A stretch of DNA of 64,000 bases from assembly GCF_900115345.1 (NCBI RefSeq), contig NZ_FOWC01000002.1:62001-126000 (forward strand), in the 5' to 3' direction. The position numbers and the translations under genes are program-made. Each line of letters begins with the position of its first letter. The stretch's first letter is position 1. A model generated the notes under the pieces. That model was not told where the DNA came from. It did not search any database and worked only from the letters and a program-made list of their open reading frames with translations. Shown piece after piece: positions 8,603 to 16,752 of this stretch. The DNA comes from Amycolatopsis rubida. Its GTDB lineage: Bacteria > Actinomycetota > Actinomycetes > Mycobacteriales > Pseudonocardiaceae.

Positions 8603-9176
8603 TCGTCTTGCCCGCCTCGTTGAGCTTCTGCAGAAGGTCCAGGACCCGATCCCGGTTCTTGGCGTCCAGCGAGCCCGTCGGTTCGTCGGCCAGGACGAGG
8701 TCGCACGGTTTCAGCAGCAGCCGCGCCACGGCGACGCGTTGCTGTTCGCCGCCGGACAGCGAGTGGATCTTCCGGTGCTGCGACCGGCGCAGCCCGACCT
8801 GCGCGAGCGCCTCCTTGACGCGGTCCTGCTTCGGCGTCCCCCGCTTGGCGTAAGTGAGCGCGACCGCCAGATTGTGCTCGACCGTCTCGCTGTCGATGAG
8901 CGCGAAGTTCTGGAACAGGTAGCCCAGCCGGTCGCGGCGCGCCAGATTCGCCGCCCGGGAGCGCGGCCGGGGTGCGCGCTCGCCGAAAAGGCGGACCTCG
9001 CCGCCGTCCGGCGATTCCAGCAGGCCGAGCAGATTCAGGACGGTCGACTTCCCGGCCCCGCTCGCGCCGGTCAGCGCGATGAACTCGCCCGGCTTGACGC
9101 TGAGGGCGAAGTCGTCCAGGACCTGGTGGAGATCGTACTGTTTCCGGATTCCGCGGAGTTCGCACAAGAATTCCAT
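8493..9176 (-). CDS. ABC transporter ATPase of a lactococcin-972-type bacteriocin module
   Basis: A 227-residue MacB/LolD-like ATPase. It has Walker A GASGAGKST at about 37-45, a Q-loop YLFQNFALI, signature LSGGEQQRVA and Walker B LVLADEPTGSLD. It should power the adjacent DUF1430-type membrane proteins in export of, or immunity to, the nearby bacteriocin. It starts at ATG 9176, 3 bp after the membrane gene, so the operon is continuous. The dedicated-transporter role follows from family knowledge of lactococcin 972 loci. Confidence 0.88.
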   Translation of the reverse strand: MEFLCELRGIRKQYDLHQVLDDFALSVKPGEFIALTGASGAGKSTVLNLLGLLESPDGGEVRLFGERAPRPRSRAANLARRDRLGYLFQNFALIDSETVEHNLAVALTYAKRGTPKQDRVKEALAQVGLRRSQHRKIHSLSGGEQQRVAVARLLLKPCDLVLADEPTGSLDAKNRDRVLDLLQKLNEAGKTIIVATHDEAVADRCSRIVELSGRAAESPQERVASGH

Positions 9177-9179
9177 GGG

Positions 9180-10487
9180 TCACAGCTCCTTCAAGCGGTC
9201 GACCGTGTTGCGGCGCTCCAGGACGCGAGCGGTCACGACCACGAACATCGCCTCGATCGCCAGCGAGAGCACTGATACGGCGGCCAGCTCCGGCAGCCGG
9301 TCCAGCGGGCCCGCCGCGGCACCGGCCGGAGACAGGGTGTGCATCGCCAGCACCGCCAGCCCGATCCCGGCCAGCACGGTCTGGCCCAGCCACGTCCCGC
9401 CGAGGGCGATCAGCAGTTCCCGGTACGAACGAGCGAAGCCGATGCCGTGGAGCCTGCGCACGGTGAGCCGGCGGCGCAGCCGGTCCGAGCCGATGAGCAC
9501 GATCACCGCGGTCAAGGCGACCAGGACGAACAGCGCCGCACCCGCGAACACGGCGATCTGGGTGATGCCGCCGCGCACCTGGTCGATCTGCGCGGCCATC
9601 GCCTCGTGCACGGTCACGAGGTGCTGGAGATTGTCGTCGAGCTTGAGTTGCTTCAGCTTCGGACCGAGCGCGGCCAGTGTGCCCGCCGGATCGTCGCCGA
9701 CGCGGACCTTCAGCCCGGTGTCCAGGCCGCCGGTGATCGCGTTGAGCCGGTCGACGGTGAGGCTGTTCGCCGGGGTCATGATCTCGACGATCGGGTCGGT
9801 GATCAGGTTTCCGTGCCCGGGATTGACCTGCGGGTCGTAACTGAACACGCCTTGCCCGGAAGCGGTCCAGACGATCCGGACGCTCTGGCTCGTGAACCGC
9901 GGCTGGTCGCCGGTGATGCGTTGTTCCGCTCGCGTCGCACCGGTGATTCCCGGGCCGCCGGTGCGGGTTTCCTGAAGGAGCTGACGGATTTGGGCTTCGC
10001 GCGGCTTGAACTGCTCGGGAACGGCGACGACCCATGCCGGGTCATCGGCGGCGACCGCGATCGGCTTCCGCGAAGCGTCCAGAATGGGGTACTGCTCAAG
10101 GTAATGCGTGTTGACCCGGATCGGCGGCACCGGCCACCGCGACGTCGGGTCCGGCGGCGTGCCCGGCTCGTAGTTGGCGGCGTCGACGAAAAGCGCGCCT
10201 GCCCGGTCGAGCACCGGATAGAGGTCCCGGGCTTCCGCGACCGACGAGGCGTCGCCCCCGGTTTCCATTTCCTGCTGGTCGTTTCCGATCATGCGCGGGT
10301 AGAAGACCGCGTAGCTCTGGACTTTATCCCACGGCGCCAGCAATTCCTGCTGCTTCGCCAGTTCGGCGAACTGCTGCCAGGCCACCACGGCCAGCACCGC
10401 GAGGATCGCGCCGCATACTGCCTTCACCACGGCCGGTGCGGCGATCGCCAAGCCGAACGGCGAACGGTGTCGCGTCCTGTGATTCAC
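9180..10487 (-). CDS. Bacteriocin-associated membrane protein, C-terminal half (DUF1430-like)
   Basis: A 435-residue protein with one N-terminal helix (AVCGAILAVLAVVAWQQF), a large extracytoplasmic domain, and three C-terminal helices arranged like FtsX/MacB permeases. It should partner the ATPase in bacteriocin export or producer self-protection. The GTG start at 10487 has AAGGAAG upstream and overlaps the previous stop (GTGA). DUF1430 immunity proteins are usually single chains of about 650-700 residues with two such halves; here the second half is a separate gene. Confidence 0.8.
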   Translation of the reverse strand: MNHRTRHRSPFGLAIAAPAVVKAVCGAILAVLAVVAWQQFAELAKQQELLAPWDKVQSYAVFYPRMIGNDQQEMETGGDASSVAEARDLYPVLDRAGALFVDAANYEPGTPPDPTSRWPVPPIRVNTHYLEQYPILDASRKPIAVAADDPAWVVAVPEQFKPREAQIRQLLQETRTGGPGITGATRAEQRITGDQPRFTSQSVRIVWTASGQGVFSYDPQVNPGHGNLITDPIVEIMTPANSLTVDRLNAITGGLDTGLKVRVGDDPAGTLAALGPKLKQLKLDDNLQHLVTVHEAMAAQIDQVRGGITQIAVFAGAALFVLVALTAVIVLIGSDRLRRRLTVRRLHGIGFARSYRELLIALGGTWLGQTVLAGIGLAVLAMHTLSPAGAAAGPLDRLPELAAVSVLSLAIEAMFVVVTARVLERRNTVDRLKEL

Positions 10488-11437
10488 TGCAGACTTCCTT
10501 TGACGAGATCCGAAATGCGCACCCGGTGGACGACGAGCAGCCCGATGCCCAGCGTCGCCGCGAATCCGGCTGCCGTCACCGGTGCCACCGCGTACAGGAA
10601 CGACGGGTCCACGCCTGGAACGACGAGGACGACTGCGACGCACGCACCCAGCCCCAAGACGGTGGCGCCGATCTGCGTTCTCCCGACGACCTCGTACCAG
10701 ATCCGTGCGGCCGGATGACCGATCAAACGGAGCACGCCGATCCGCTTTCCCTCGCGCAGCAACCGGAACGCAATGACCACAGTGGACGCGCCCGCCAGCA
10801 GGTACGCCAGGATTCGCAGTCCTGGAACACTTTCTGTCGGCTGCTCGCCGCGCGGTGACGAAGTCAGATCGGAGACCGTGACACCCGCTTCGGCCAACCG
10901 CTCGCGGACGAGCCCGAGAAAACGGCCCGTGGCGGGCCCCGCGTCCACCACGTACCGGCCGGAACTGGGCAAGGAATCGAACGCCTGACGCAACGGCGCG
11001 AACGTGAGGTCGTACCGGTCGGCGAAAACCGCTGGCACACCGACGCTTCCCGCGTTGCCCGACGTCGAGACCGTCGCCGAACCGCTCCGCGACTCCGCCG
11101 GGCTGAGCCACCGCCCCCGCGCGAGAGTGAATTCGCCGAACAACGCCGTCCGATCGCCACCGAGCAAGATGTAATGCGTAATGCGCTCGCGGTCCGCTTG
11201 AGTGCTCACGACGGTGCGCACAACCGTGGCACCGGTCGCCTCCGCCGCTTCGGCGAGAATGCGCAGCGTCGTCTCCGGATCGGCCGCCTGCGGGCGTTCC
11301 GGCCACACGAACGGCACTCCGATCCGGTCCGCCGCGGTCTCGCTGCGCGCTTCCTGCTCCAGAACCACGTCCATCAGGACGACCGCCGGAACAGCGAACA
11401 GGATTCCCGCGAAAAGGAGAGAGAGGATCAGTCGCAC
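10484..11437 (-). CDS. Bacteriocin-associated membrane protein, N-terminal half (DUF1430-like)
   Basis: A 317-residue protein with an N-terminal helix (LILSLLFAGILFAVPAVVLM), an extracytoplasmic domain, and three C-terminal helices ending in VVHRVRISDLVKG. Together with the next gene it reconstitutes the duplicated 1+3 helix plan of DUF1430 proteins. The GTG at 11437 is preferred because the helix begins at once; longer GTG starts exist upstream and the ribosome site is weak. The stop overlaps the next start, consistent with a gene split kept in one translational unit. Confidence 0.78.
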   Translation of the reverse strand: MRLILSLLFAGILFAVPAVVLMDVVLEQEARSETAADRIGVPFVWPERPQAADPETTLRILAEAAEATGATVVRTVVSTQADRERITHYILLGGDRTALFGEFTLARGRWLSPAESRSGSATVSTSGNAGSVGVPAVFADRYDLTFAPLRQAFDSLPSSGRYVVDAGPATGRFLGLVRERLAEAGVTVSDLTSSPRGEQPTESVPGLRILAYLLAGASTVVIAFRLLREGKRIGVLRLIGHPAARIWYEVVGRTQIGATVLGLGACVAVVLVVPGVDPSFLYAVAPVTAAGFAATLGIGLLVVHRVRISDLVKGSLQ

Positions 11438-11550
11438 GGAAAGCTCGCTCTCGTCGCTGCTGCGTGCTTGCTGCGGTGGAGGTGCGGTGCCGGGACCCCG
11501 TCGGCCCGGCACCGCACCGCGGTGATCATGCCCGCAAGGTCAGGCCACGA

Positions 11551-11904
11551 TCACGCGTTGGGGTTGTAGTAGGCGTAGCAGGTGTAGGCCCACCCGGCCC
11601 TGGCGTGCGCGTTGGACCAGGAACCCGCCGACGCGTACCGCTTGTCGTTGGCGGCGCCGATGGCCGCCGTCGAGCTGTGGTAGTTCTTCGGGTGGTTGTA
11701 ATTCGAGTAGCAGCCTTTCCAGATGCCGTCACTGCCGGAACCGTGGCACCAGGTGCCGCCGCCGGCGCTGCCGCAGCCCGCCGGGACAGCCTCCCGGGAC
11801 GGCGACGCATTCGCGGCCGAAACGATCCCCGCGGACATGACGACCGCGAGCGAAGCGACCGAAGCCGCCCTGGCGATCTTCAGAGACGCAGACCCCATTG
11901 TCAT
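11551..11904 (-). CDS. Lactococcin-972-family bacteriocin precursor
   Basis: A 117-residue precursor: a signal peptide (ASVASLAVVMSAGIVSAANA) probably cut after ANA, then a mature domain of about 80 residues. The mature part shows the family landmarks GTWCHG, CYSNYNHPKNYHSS, a central GAAND, and a tyrosine-rich CYAYYNPNA end. Lactococcin 972 binds lipid II and blocks septum formation. This copy has four cysteines (GCGS, TWCHG, GCYSN, YTCYA), which the classical peptide lacks, implying two disulfides. The ATG at 11904 follows GGGGAAA; an ATG two codons on is possible. The export/immunity genes follow directly. Confidence 0.88.
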   Translation of the reverse strand: MTMGSASLKIARAASVASLAVVMSAGIVSAANASPSREAVPAGCGSAGGGTWCHGSGSDGIWKGCYSNYNHPKNYHSSTAAIGAANDKRYASAGSWSNAHARAGWAYTCYAYYNPNA

Positions 11905-12470
11905 GATTTCCCCATTCTTTTTCCTGATTTCCCCGGAGCGGGCCGCTCCCGCACCCTGAACGAAAAACATTCAGGTTTACCCTCGGCACGGTCATGCCGG
12001 GACGAGAACAGCCGCGTCGTCCCCGCCGGCCCCCGACGCCGGCGGGACGTAGGCGCCGAAACATTCCGGCGGGCAGGAGCGGTCGATCAGGACAGGTGCG
12101 CACGCATCCGTCGGCAACCCGCTGACCTGCGGTAACAGCTATTTCTTCACAGAGTGCCGCGTCTCGTGCGCGGCGCGAAGAAAAACGGTGAAAACACCTG
12201 GATCCCCCTTAGCGCTCGACTCCCCCATCTGACGCTGGGCAAAACACTACCGAACGTACCCGCAATCGGCCAAACGTCTTTCCGTGATGTCACTGAGATG
12301 GCGTAGCCGCTCCCGGAGCGTCGCCGGGCGTTACGACCACCCGGACCAGCCAGCGCCGCCGCGTTCTTTCTCCCCGGCATTCCGCCGATATGCCGCTCCC
12401 GTTTCGGAATACCAGTCGCCGCCGGACTGGGAGAATCGCCGGATTGCCGCGGACAGGAAGGACCCGCGCG
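11905..12470. other. Intergenic region upstream of the bacteriocin
   Basis: No convincing gene. It should carry the bacteriocin promoter. A GCCGCG/CGCGGC hairpin sits at 12156-12174. Confidence 0.5.
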
Positions 12471-12896
12471 GTGTCACGCGCCGCAGAGCCGCTCCACCGG
12501 CGCGCTGGATTCGCTGCTCGCGGAAAACACTTCCCGAAGATCACGATCGGCGGCCTCGACGGCCGCGCGCACACCTCCCGCCGCGGCTTCTGCGAGCAGT
12601 TCGGTTCCAAGGAGGCCTGCCTGGTCGCCCTGCTCAAGGAAGCCGCCGCGACAGGATCCCCGGCGGTTTACCGCACCGCGCCCTAAGAGACCCCACTCCG
12701 CCAGCTCGTCATCGCGTGGATCGGCATCGCCGACGCCCGGCCCGCCCTCATGCTGAACCACCTTCCCGACGCACCGCTGCTGGACACCCCGATTCCGCCG
12801 GACGGCACACCGCTGTCGCGGGGACAGCTGTCTGTGCGGGGAACTGGCGGTCTCCCCTCACACGCTGACCGACCCGCACTCCAGAAACCACGGTAA
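12471..12896 (+). pseudogene. TetR-family regulator with an in-frame stop codon
   Basis: A GTG at 12471, behind AGGAAGGA, opens a TetR DNA-binding domain: RGKHFPKITIGG, then AHTSRRGFCEQFGSKEACLV, the typical recognition helix. A TAA at 12684-12686 interrupts the frame, yet it continues in the same frame with TPLRQLVIAWIGIADARPAL until 12896. The whole is only about 140 codons against roughly 190 for TetR proteins, so it is both nonsense-mutated and 3' truncated. Its tail overlaps the convergent MFS gene, whose repressor it may once have been. Confidence 0.75.
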
Positions 12897-14034
12897 GCAC
12901 AGCCGCGGCCACGATCACCACAGCGGTGACCAACGCGGTCAACGACCACCCGATCCGCTCAGCCGCCATAGCACCAAACGCGGTACCCAGGCTTCCCCCA
13001 GCGAAATACACCACCATGTAAGCACTGTTGAACCGCGCAGGCGCATTCGGCTCAATCGCCAGCACCGTGCTCTGATTCGCCACCTGCGCGGCGAAAAGCC
13101 CCGCGTCAAACAACGCCAAGCAGAGCAACGTCGAAACCGTGCTCGGCAACGCGACAGCAAGCACCGCGCTGGCGACTCCAGCGAGACTCAGTCCACAGAG
13201 GATCACCCGGCGCGCGCCCACCCGATCGGTCCACGCTCCCGCGATCCGGGTAGCGAAAATTCCCGCTATGCCGGCGAAAGCGTACAACCCGATTCGCTCG
13301 GCGGAGTACGAGAAGGGCGGCCTCGACAGCGCGACCGCGATCCCGGACCACACCGCACAGAACGCGAAGAACCAGAGCGTCCCCCGGACCGCCGCGAGCC
13401 GAAGCACCGGATATCGCCGGTATAGCCCCGGAATCGAGCGCAACGTGGCGAGGTAGCCGCGATCGTTCGCACCGGCCGCCGACGGAAGCACCAGCAGCAC
13501 CGCCACCCCGACCACCGCGCATCCGGCGGCGAACACGCCCAGCATCGCGCGCCAGCCGATCAAGTCGGACAGCCAGCCGCCGACAATGCGGCCCGCGAGG
13601 ATTCCCGCTGAGATTCCGGCGGTGACGATCCCCAGCGCGGTAGCTCGCCGGTCCGGGCTCGCCAACCGGGCAGTCACCGAACTCAACCCGGCGCCGACCG
13701 ATGAGCACGCACCGAGCACGCCGAGCACCAGACCGAGCAACCACACTTGGCCGACGATCGCGTTCAGCCCCAACGCAACCGCGAGCGCACCGAACTGCGC
13801 CGACAGGACGTGACGCGGCGGAAACTGATCGACGAGCGGCACCAGCAGCGCGAGCCCGCACAGGTAGCCGACCGGTCCGCAGGCGAGCGCGATGCCGACC
13901 GAGCCGGGCGACGTGCCGAGCGCTCCGCCGACCTCGGCGATCGCGGGCTGCAGCGGGTAGCTGGCCGCAGTGCCGAGCGCGGCGGCGAACGAGATGAACC
14001 AGACGACAGGACCGCGAATGTTTTCCGAATGCAC
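12748..14034 (-). CDS. MFS efflux transporter (AraJ/CynX-like)
   Basis: A 428-residue twelve-helix major facilitator. Repeated motifs include DQFPPRH after helix 2 and DRVGARRV after helix 8, with TAGISAGILAGRIVGG in helix 5. The GTG at 14034 is the best start because the first helix follows closely. After the last helix (VVSGVR) the frame runs about 40 residues further, antisense to the TetR pseudogene; that tail is rich in Ala, Pro and Arg and may be read-through caused by the same 3' rearrangement. The substrate is unknown. Confidence 0.83.
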   Translation of the reverse strand: MHSENIRGPVVWFISFAAALGTAASYPLQPAIAEVGGALGTSPGSVGIALACGPVGYLCGLALLVPLVDQFPPRHVLSAQFGALAVALGLNAIVGQVWLLGLVLGVLGACSSVGAGLSSVTARLASPDRRATALGIVTAGISAGILAGRIVGGWLSDLIGWRAMLGVFAAGCAVVGVAVLLVLPSAAGANDRGYLATLRSIPGLYRRYPVLRLAAVRGTLWFFAFCAVWSGIAVALSRPPFSYSAERIGLYAFAGIAGIFATRIAGAWTDRVGARRVILCGLSLAGVASAVLAVALPSTVSTLLCLALFDAGLFAAQVANQSTVLAIEPNAPARFNSAYMVVYFAGGSLGTAFGAMAAERIGWSLTALVTAVVIVAAAVLTVVSGVRVGQRVRGDRQFPAQTAVPATAVCRPAESGCPAAVRREGGSA

Positions 14035-14120
14035 GGGCCGAGCGTAGGAAGGACGCGGCGGAAACGCTGGCGGAAATCCGCCATCACCCGAAGCGCCGGA
14101 CAAGGCGCCGCGGTTGTGGG

Positions 14121-14762
14121 ATGATCGAGTTCCATGACGACACCACCGCAGGCACCGCGCTCCGGAGAGTTGCCGCGCCGGCCGGTCCGGTCATGACCGG
14201 CGAGCGGGCGCGGCAGATCGACGTCGGCCGTCTTCCCGAGGACGTCGCGGACCTCATCGACGCACTCGGGCCGGGCGAAAACCTGGTCCTCACCAGGGAC
14301 GGCGACCCGATCGCGATGGTCTCCGGCACTGGTGTCCGGCCCGAACCGCCGCGGACGGACTACGACGACGTGACAGTGGTCGCCACCGCGATGAAGCTGT
14401 CGGCCTCGGCCCGGATGTCGCTGTCGGCCGAACTCGGCTCCGGCTACCTCGTGCTGGACCTGCACTCGGCGCCGGCCACCGCCGACGTGCTGCTCGTGCC
14501 GCCGGTCAGCCCGCAGCTGATCGGCGGCCTCCGGGCGAAGTTCCCGAAAGCCCGGGTCGTCCTCGCCGAGGTCGAGGACGCGGAGCTGGGCGTCAGCTAC
14601 CACGGACCGGTCCGCCGGCTCCTCGACGCCGGCGCGGAAACCTACCTGACCTCGGCGAACGTCCCGCATCTGGCGCGGCAGCTCGACCACGCGGTCACCC
14701 AGCGGCAGCAACTCGCCGCCGGAACCGCCGCGCCGCTGGAGATCAGCCCCGCGGACTCCTGA
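14121..14762 (+). CDS. Hypothetical protein with an antitoxin-like N-terminal segment
   Basis: A 213-residue soluble protein. Residues 30-70 (DVADLIDALGPGENLVLTRDGDPIAMV) resemble the Phd/YefM antitoxin fold, where a short helix leads to a VLTRDGxPxAVL strand. The remaining 140 residues are not recognised. No toxin gene lies beside it, so a toxin-antitoxin role is not supported. It starts at ATG 14121 with a weak site; an internal ATG at codon 25 is possible. It is divergent from the MFS gene and convergent with the SDR operon. Confidence 0.6.
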   Translation: MIEFHDDTTAGTALRRVAAPAGPVMTGERARQIDVGRLPEDVADLIDALGPGENLVLTRDGDPIAMVSGTGVRPEPPRTDYDDVTVVATAMKLSASARMSLSAELGSGYLVLDLHSAPATADVLLVPPVSPQLIGGLRAKFPKARVVLAEVEDAELGVSYHGPVRRLLDAGAETYLTSANVPHLARQLDHAVTQRQQLAAGTAAPLEISPADS

Positions 14763-14765
14763 CCG

Positions 14766-15506
14766 CTACAGGCCGACGCCGCCGGACACGTCGAGTTTCG
14801 TGCCCGTGATCCAGCGAGCGTCGTCCGAAGCGAGAAAAGCGACCGCGTCCGCGACGTCCTCGACCTCGCCGATGCGGCCGAGCGCGGTCCGGCTGACGTT
14901 GCGTTCCAGGTTTTCCGGTACGTCCAGCAGCGCCGCTGTCATGTCGGTCCGGGTGTAGCCGACCCCGACGGAATTCACTGTGATGCCGCGGGGAGCCAGG
15001 TGCTTGGCCAGAGTTCGGCTGAACACGTCGAGCGCGCCCTTGGTCATCGGATAGGCGATCCCGTCCGGCGCCGTGACCCGGGTGGCGACCGACGAGACGG
15101 CGATGATCCGCCCGCCGTCGCGCAGCCGGGGCAAGAGGCGCTGAGTCAGGAAGAACGGGGCTTTGACGTTGACCGCGAACATCTTGTCGAATTCCTCCGG
15201 GGTGAGGACCTCGATCGGCCGGCGCAGGAAATAGCGGCCTGCGTTGTGCACCAGGATGTCGATGTCCGTGTCCAGCGCGGCGGCGAGGGTCGCCGCGTCA
15301 TCGGGAAGACCGAGTTCGGCACCCACCGGGAAGGCCCGTCCGCCGGCCTCGGTGATGGCGGCGACCGTTTCCCGGGCAGCGGTCTCGTTGCTGCCGTAGT
15401 GCACGGCGACCAGGGCGCCGTCGCGAGCCAGCCGCTCCGCCACCGCCCGGCCGATGCCCCGGCTGCCACCGGTGACCAGCGCGGCCTTGCCGCTGAGCCG
15501 TCCCAT
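14766..15506 (-). CDS. SDR-family oxidoreductase (FabG-like)
   Basis: A 246-residue classical short-chain dehydrogenase. TGGSRGIGRA at 12-21 binds NADP(H), HNAGRY is the NAG motif, and Ser (VSSVAT) with YPMTK supplies the catalytic Ser-Tyr-Lys. GGVGL ends the chain as usual. It probably reduces a ketone or oxidises an alcohol. It starts one base after the methyltransferase stop and is the last gene of a four-gene operon with methyltransferase, SnoaL-like and MFS genes, which looks like a small tailoring or detoxification cassette. Confidence 0.88.
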   Translation of the reverse strand: MGRLSGKAALVTGGSRGIGRAVAERLARDGALVAVHYGSNETAARETVAAITEAGGRAFPVGAELGLPDDAATLAAALDTDIDILVHNAGRYFLRRPIEVLTPEEFDKMFAVNVKAPFFLTQRLLPRLRDGGRIIAVSSVATRVTAPDGIAYPMTKGALDVFSRTLAKHLAPRGITVNSVGVGYTRTDMTAALLDVPENLERNVSRTALGRIGEVEDVADAVAFLASDDARWITGTKLDVSGGVGL

Positions 15507-15507
15507 C

Positions 15508-16155
15508 TCAGCGTTCCTTCCGCTCGGCGACCTTGACGCACAGTTCGGTGCCGCCGTGCAACGGCAGCGAGACCGACACAAATCCGTGGGCCGGGTCGCG
15601 GATCCAGGCCAGGAAATCGGGTTCGGCGTTGTCGTTCAGCACGTAACCGCCGATCCTGAGGTGCGGTGCGACAAGCTCGATGACCTCGCGGGCAAGCGAC
15701 GGTTCAGCGCCAAGCCACCCGTCGATCAGGGCGAAGTCGACCTCGCCGCCGAGGTCGCGCAACGTGACCCGGGCGTCGCCTTCGCGGATTTCGGCGTAGT
15801 CGGCCAGCCCGGCCTCGGCGAGGTTCCGGCTGGCCGCGGCGACCTTGGCGGGCACCAGTTCCGCACCGATCACCGTGCCGCCCCCGTTGTCGCGCACCGC
15901 GGCCGCGGCATAAAGCGTCGACAGGCCGACCGAGGTGGCGAATTCGACGGTCCGGGTGGCGCGGATGCCACGGCACAACAGATAGATGAGGTCGCCTTGT
16001 TCCGGAGAGATCGAGAAACCGTAGTCGCTGTATTCGTGCGGGTCGCGTTCAAGGCCGTTGCGGGGGTCGTCGGCCGGGTACTGTTGTGCCGCGACGAGCT
16101 TGTCGATGACGGCGTTGACGGCCGGATCGCGGAGCGGGCGGTGGACGCCGGTCAT
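15508..16155 (-). CDS. O-methyltransferase (class I, catechol/caffeoyl-CoA type)
   Basis: A 215-residue SAM-dependent methyltransferase. TVEFATSVGLSTLYAAAA is motif I, IGAELVPAKV the acidic SAM-ribose strand, and FALIDGWLG the substrate/metal strand of the family-3 O-methyltransferases. It should methylate a hydroxyl on a small, likely aromatic, acceptor. The start overlaps the SnoaL-like stop (ATGA). The acceptor may be the product of the adjacent SDR or SnoaL-like protein. Confidence 0.83.
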   Translation of the reverse strand: MTGVHRPLRDPAVNAVIDKLVAAQQYPADDPRNGLERDPHEYSDYGFSISPEQGDLIYLLCRGIRATRTVEFATSVGLSTLYAAAAVRDNGGGTVIGAELVPAKVAAASRNLAEAGLADYAEIREGDARVTLRDLGGEVDFALIDGWLGAEPSLAREVIELVAPHLRIGGYVLNDNAEPDFLAWIRDPAHGFVSVSLPLHGGTELCVKVAERKER

Positions 16156-16742
16156 GCGCGGGCTCCCCTCAACCAGGCGTGGCCTTCTTCGACGATTTCC
16201 CGTTCCCGCTTGCTGAAGAGAGTCGGGCAGGTGCCGGGCACCTGGTGTCCGCTGCGCTCCAGCAAATAGGCCAACGCGGCGTACTCGCGCGGATGCCGAA
16301 GCGGGTCGAGATCGTCGGTGGGCCGAATCCCGTAGGGGTAGGTGAAGCCGCCCATGTCGTAGACCGAATCGCGGCGCGCGATGCGCCAGACGCCGTCCCG
16401 GCGGTCGATCCGGTCGAGGAATCTGTTGTGGACGGTCACGCCGATTCCCAGTTCCCGGTGATCGGCGACGAGCATCGCATTGGTCTCCACGAAGGCGCGG
16501 CCGCCGGCGGCCTCGACCACCGGGGTGCCGATGAAGTGCTTGCTGCGCAACGGTCCGCCGCTCATCCGGCGCGACCCGTCGACGAAGTCCCCGGCCGGTC
16601 CGGAAAACCAGAGGATCGTCAGGGTCGCGTCGTCGTGGAAGAGATTCGCCAGCGCGTCCCAGTCCTCCCGGTCGCGATGGATCCAGCCGGTCGTCAAGTC
16701 GGCGATCGCCTGCCGGTCGGCGGCGAGAAGTTCTTCTGTCAT
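16152..16742 (-). CDS. SnoaL-like / NTF2-fold protein
   Basis: A 196-residue protein. The first 130 residues are a SnoaL-4/NTF2 cone: DLTTGWIHRDREDWDALANLFHDDATLTI opens it, and TVHNRFLDRIDRRDGVWRIARR closes it. Such proteins act as cyclases, hydratases, isomerases or dioxygenase small subunits. The last 60 residues are an extension that is not recognised. It sits between the MFS and methyltransferase genes in the same operon. Confidence 0.8.
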   Translation of the reverse strand: MTEELLAADRQAIADLTTGWIHRDREDWDALANLFHDDATLTILWFSGPAGDFVDGSRRMSGGPLRSKHFIGTPVVEAAGGRAFVETNAMLVADHRELGIGVTVHNRFLDRIDRRDGVWRIARRDSVYDMGGFTYPYGIRPTDDLDPLRHPREYAALAYLLERSGHQVPGTCPTLFSKREREIVEEGHAWLRGARA

Positions 16743-16752
16743 CAGGAATCTC

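Noticed and set aside
14121-14762. Toxin-antitoxin module
   Set aside because: Only a short Phd-like segment is seen and no toxin-like gene lies on either side.
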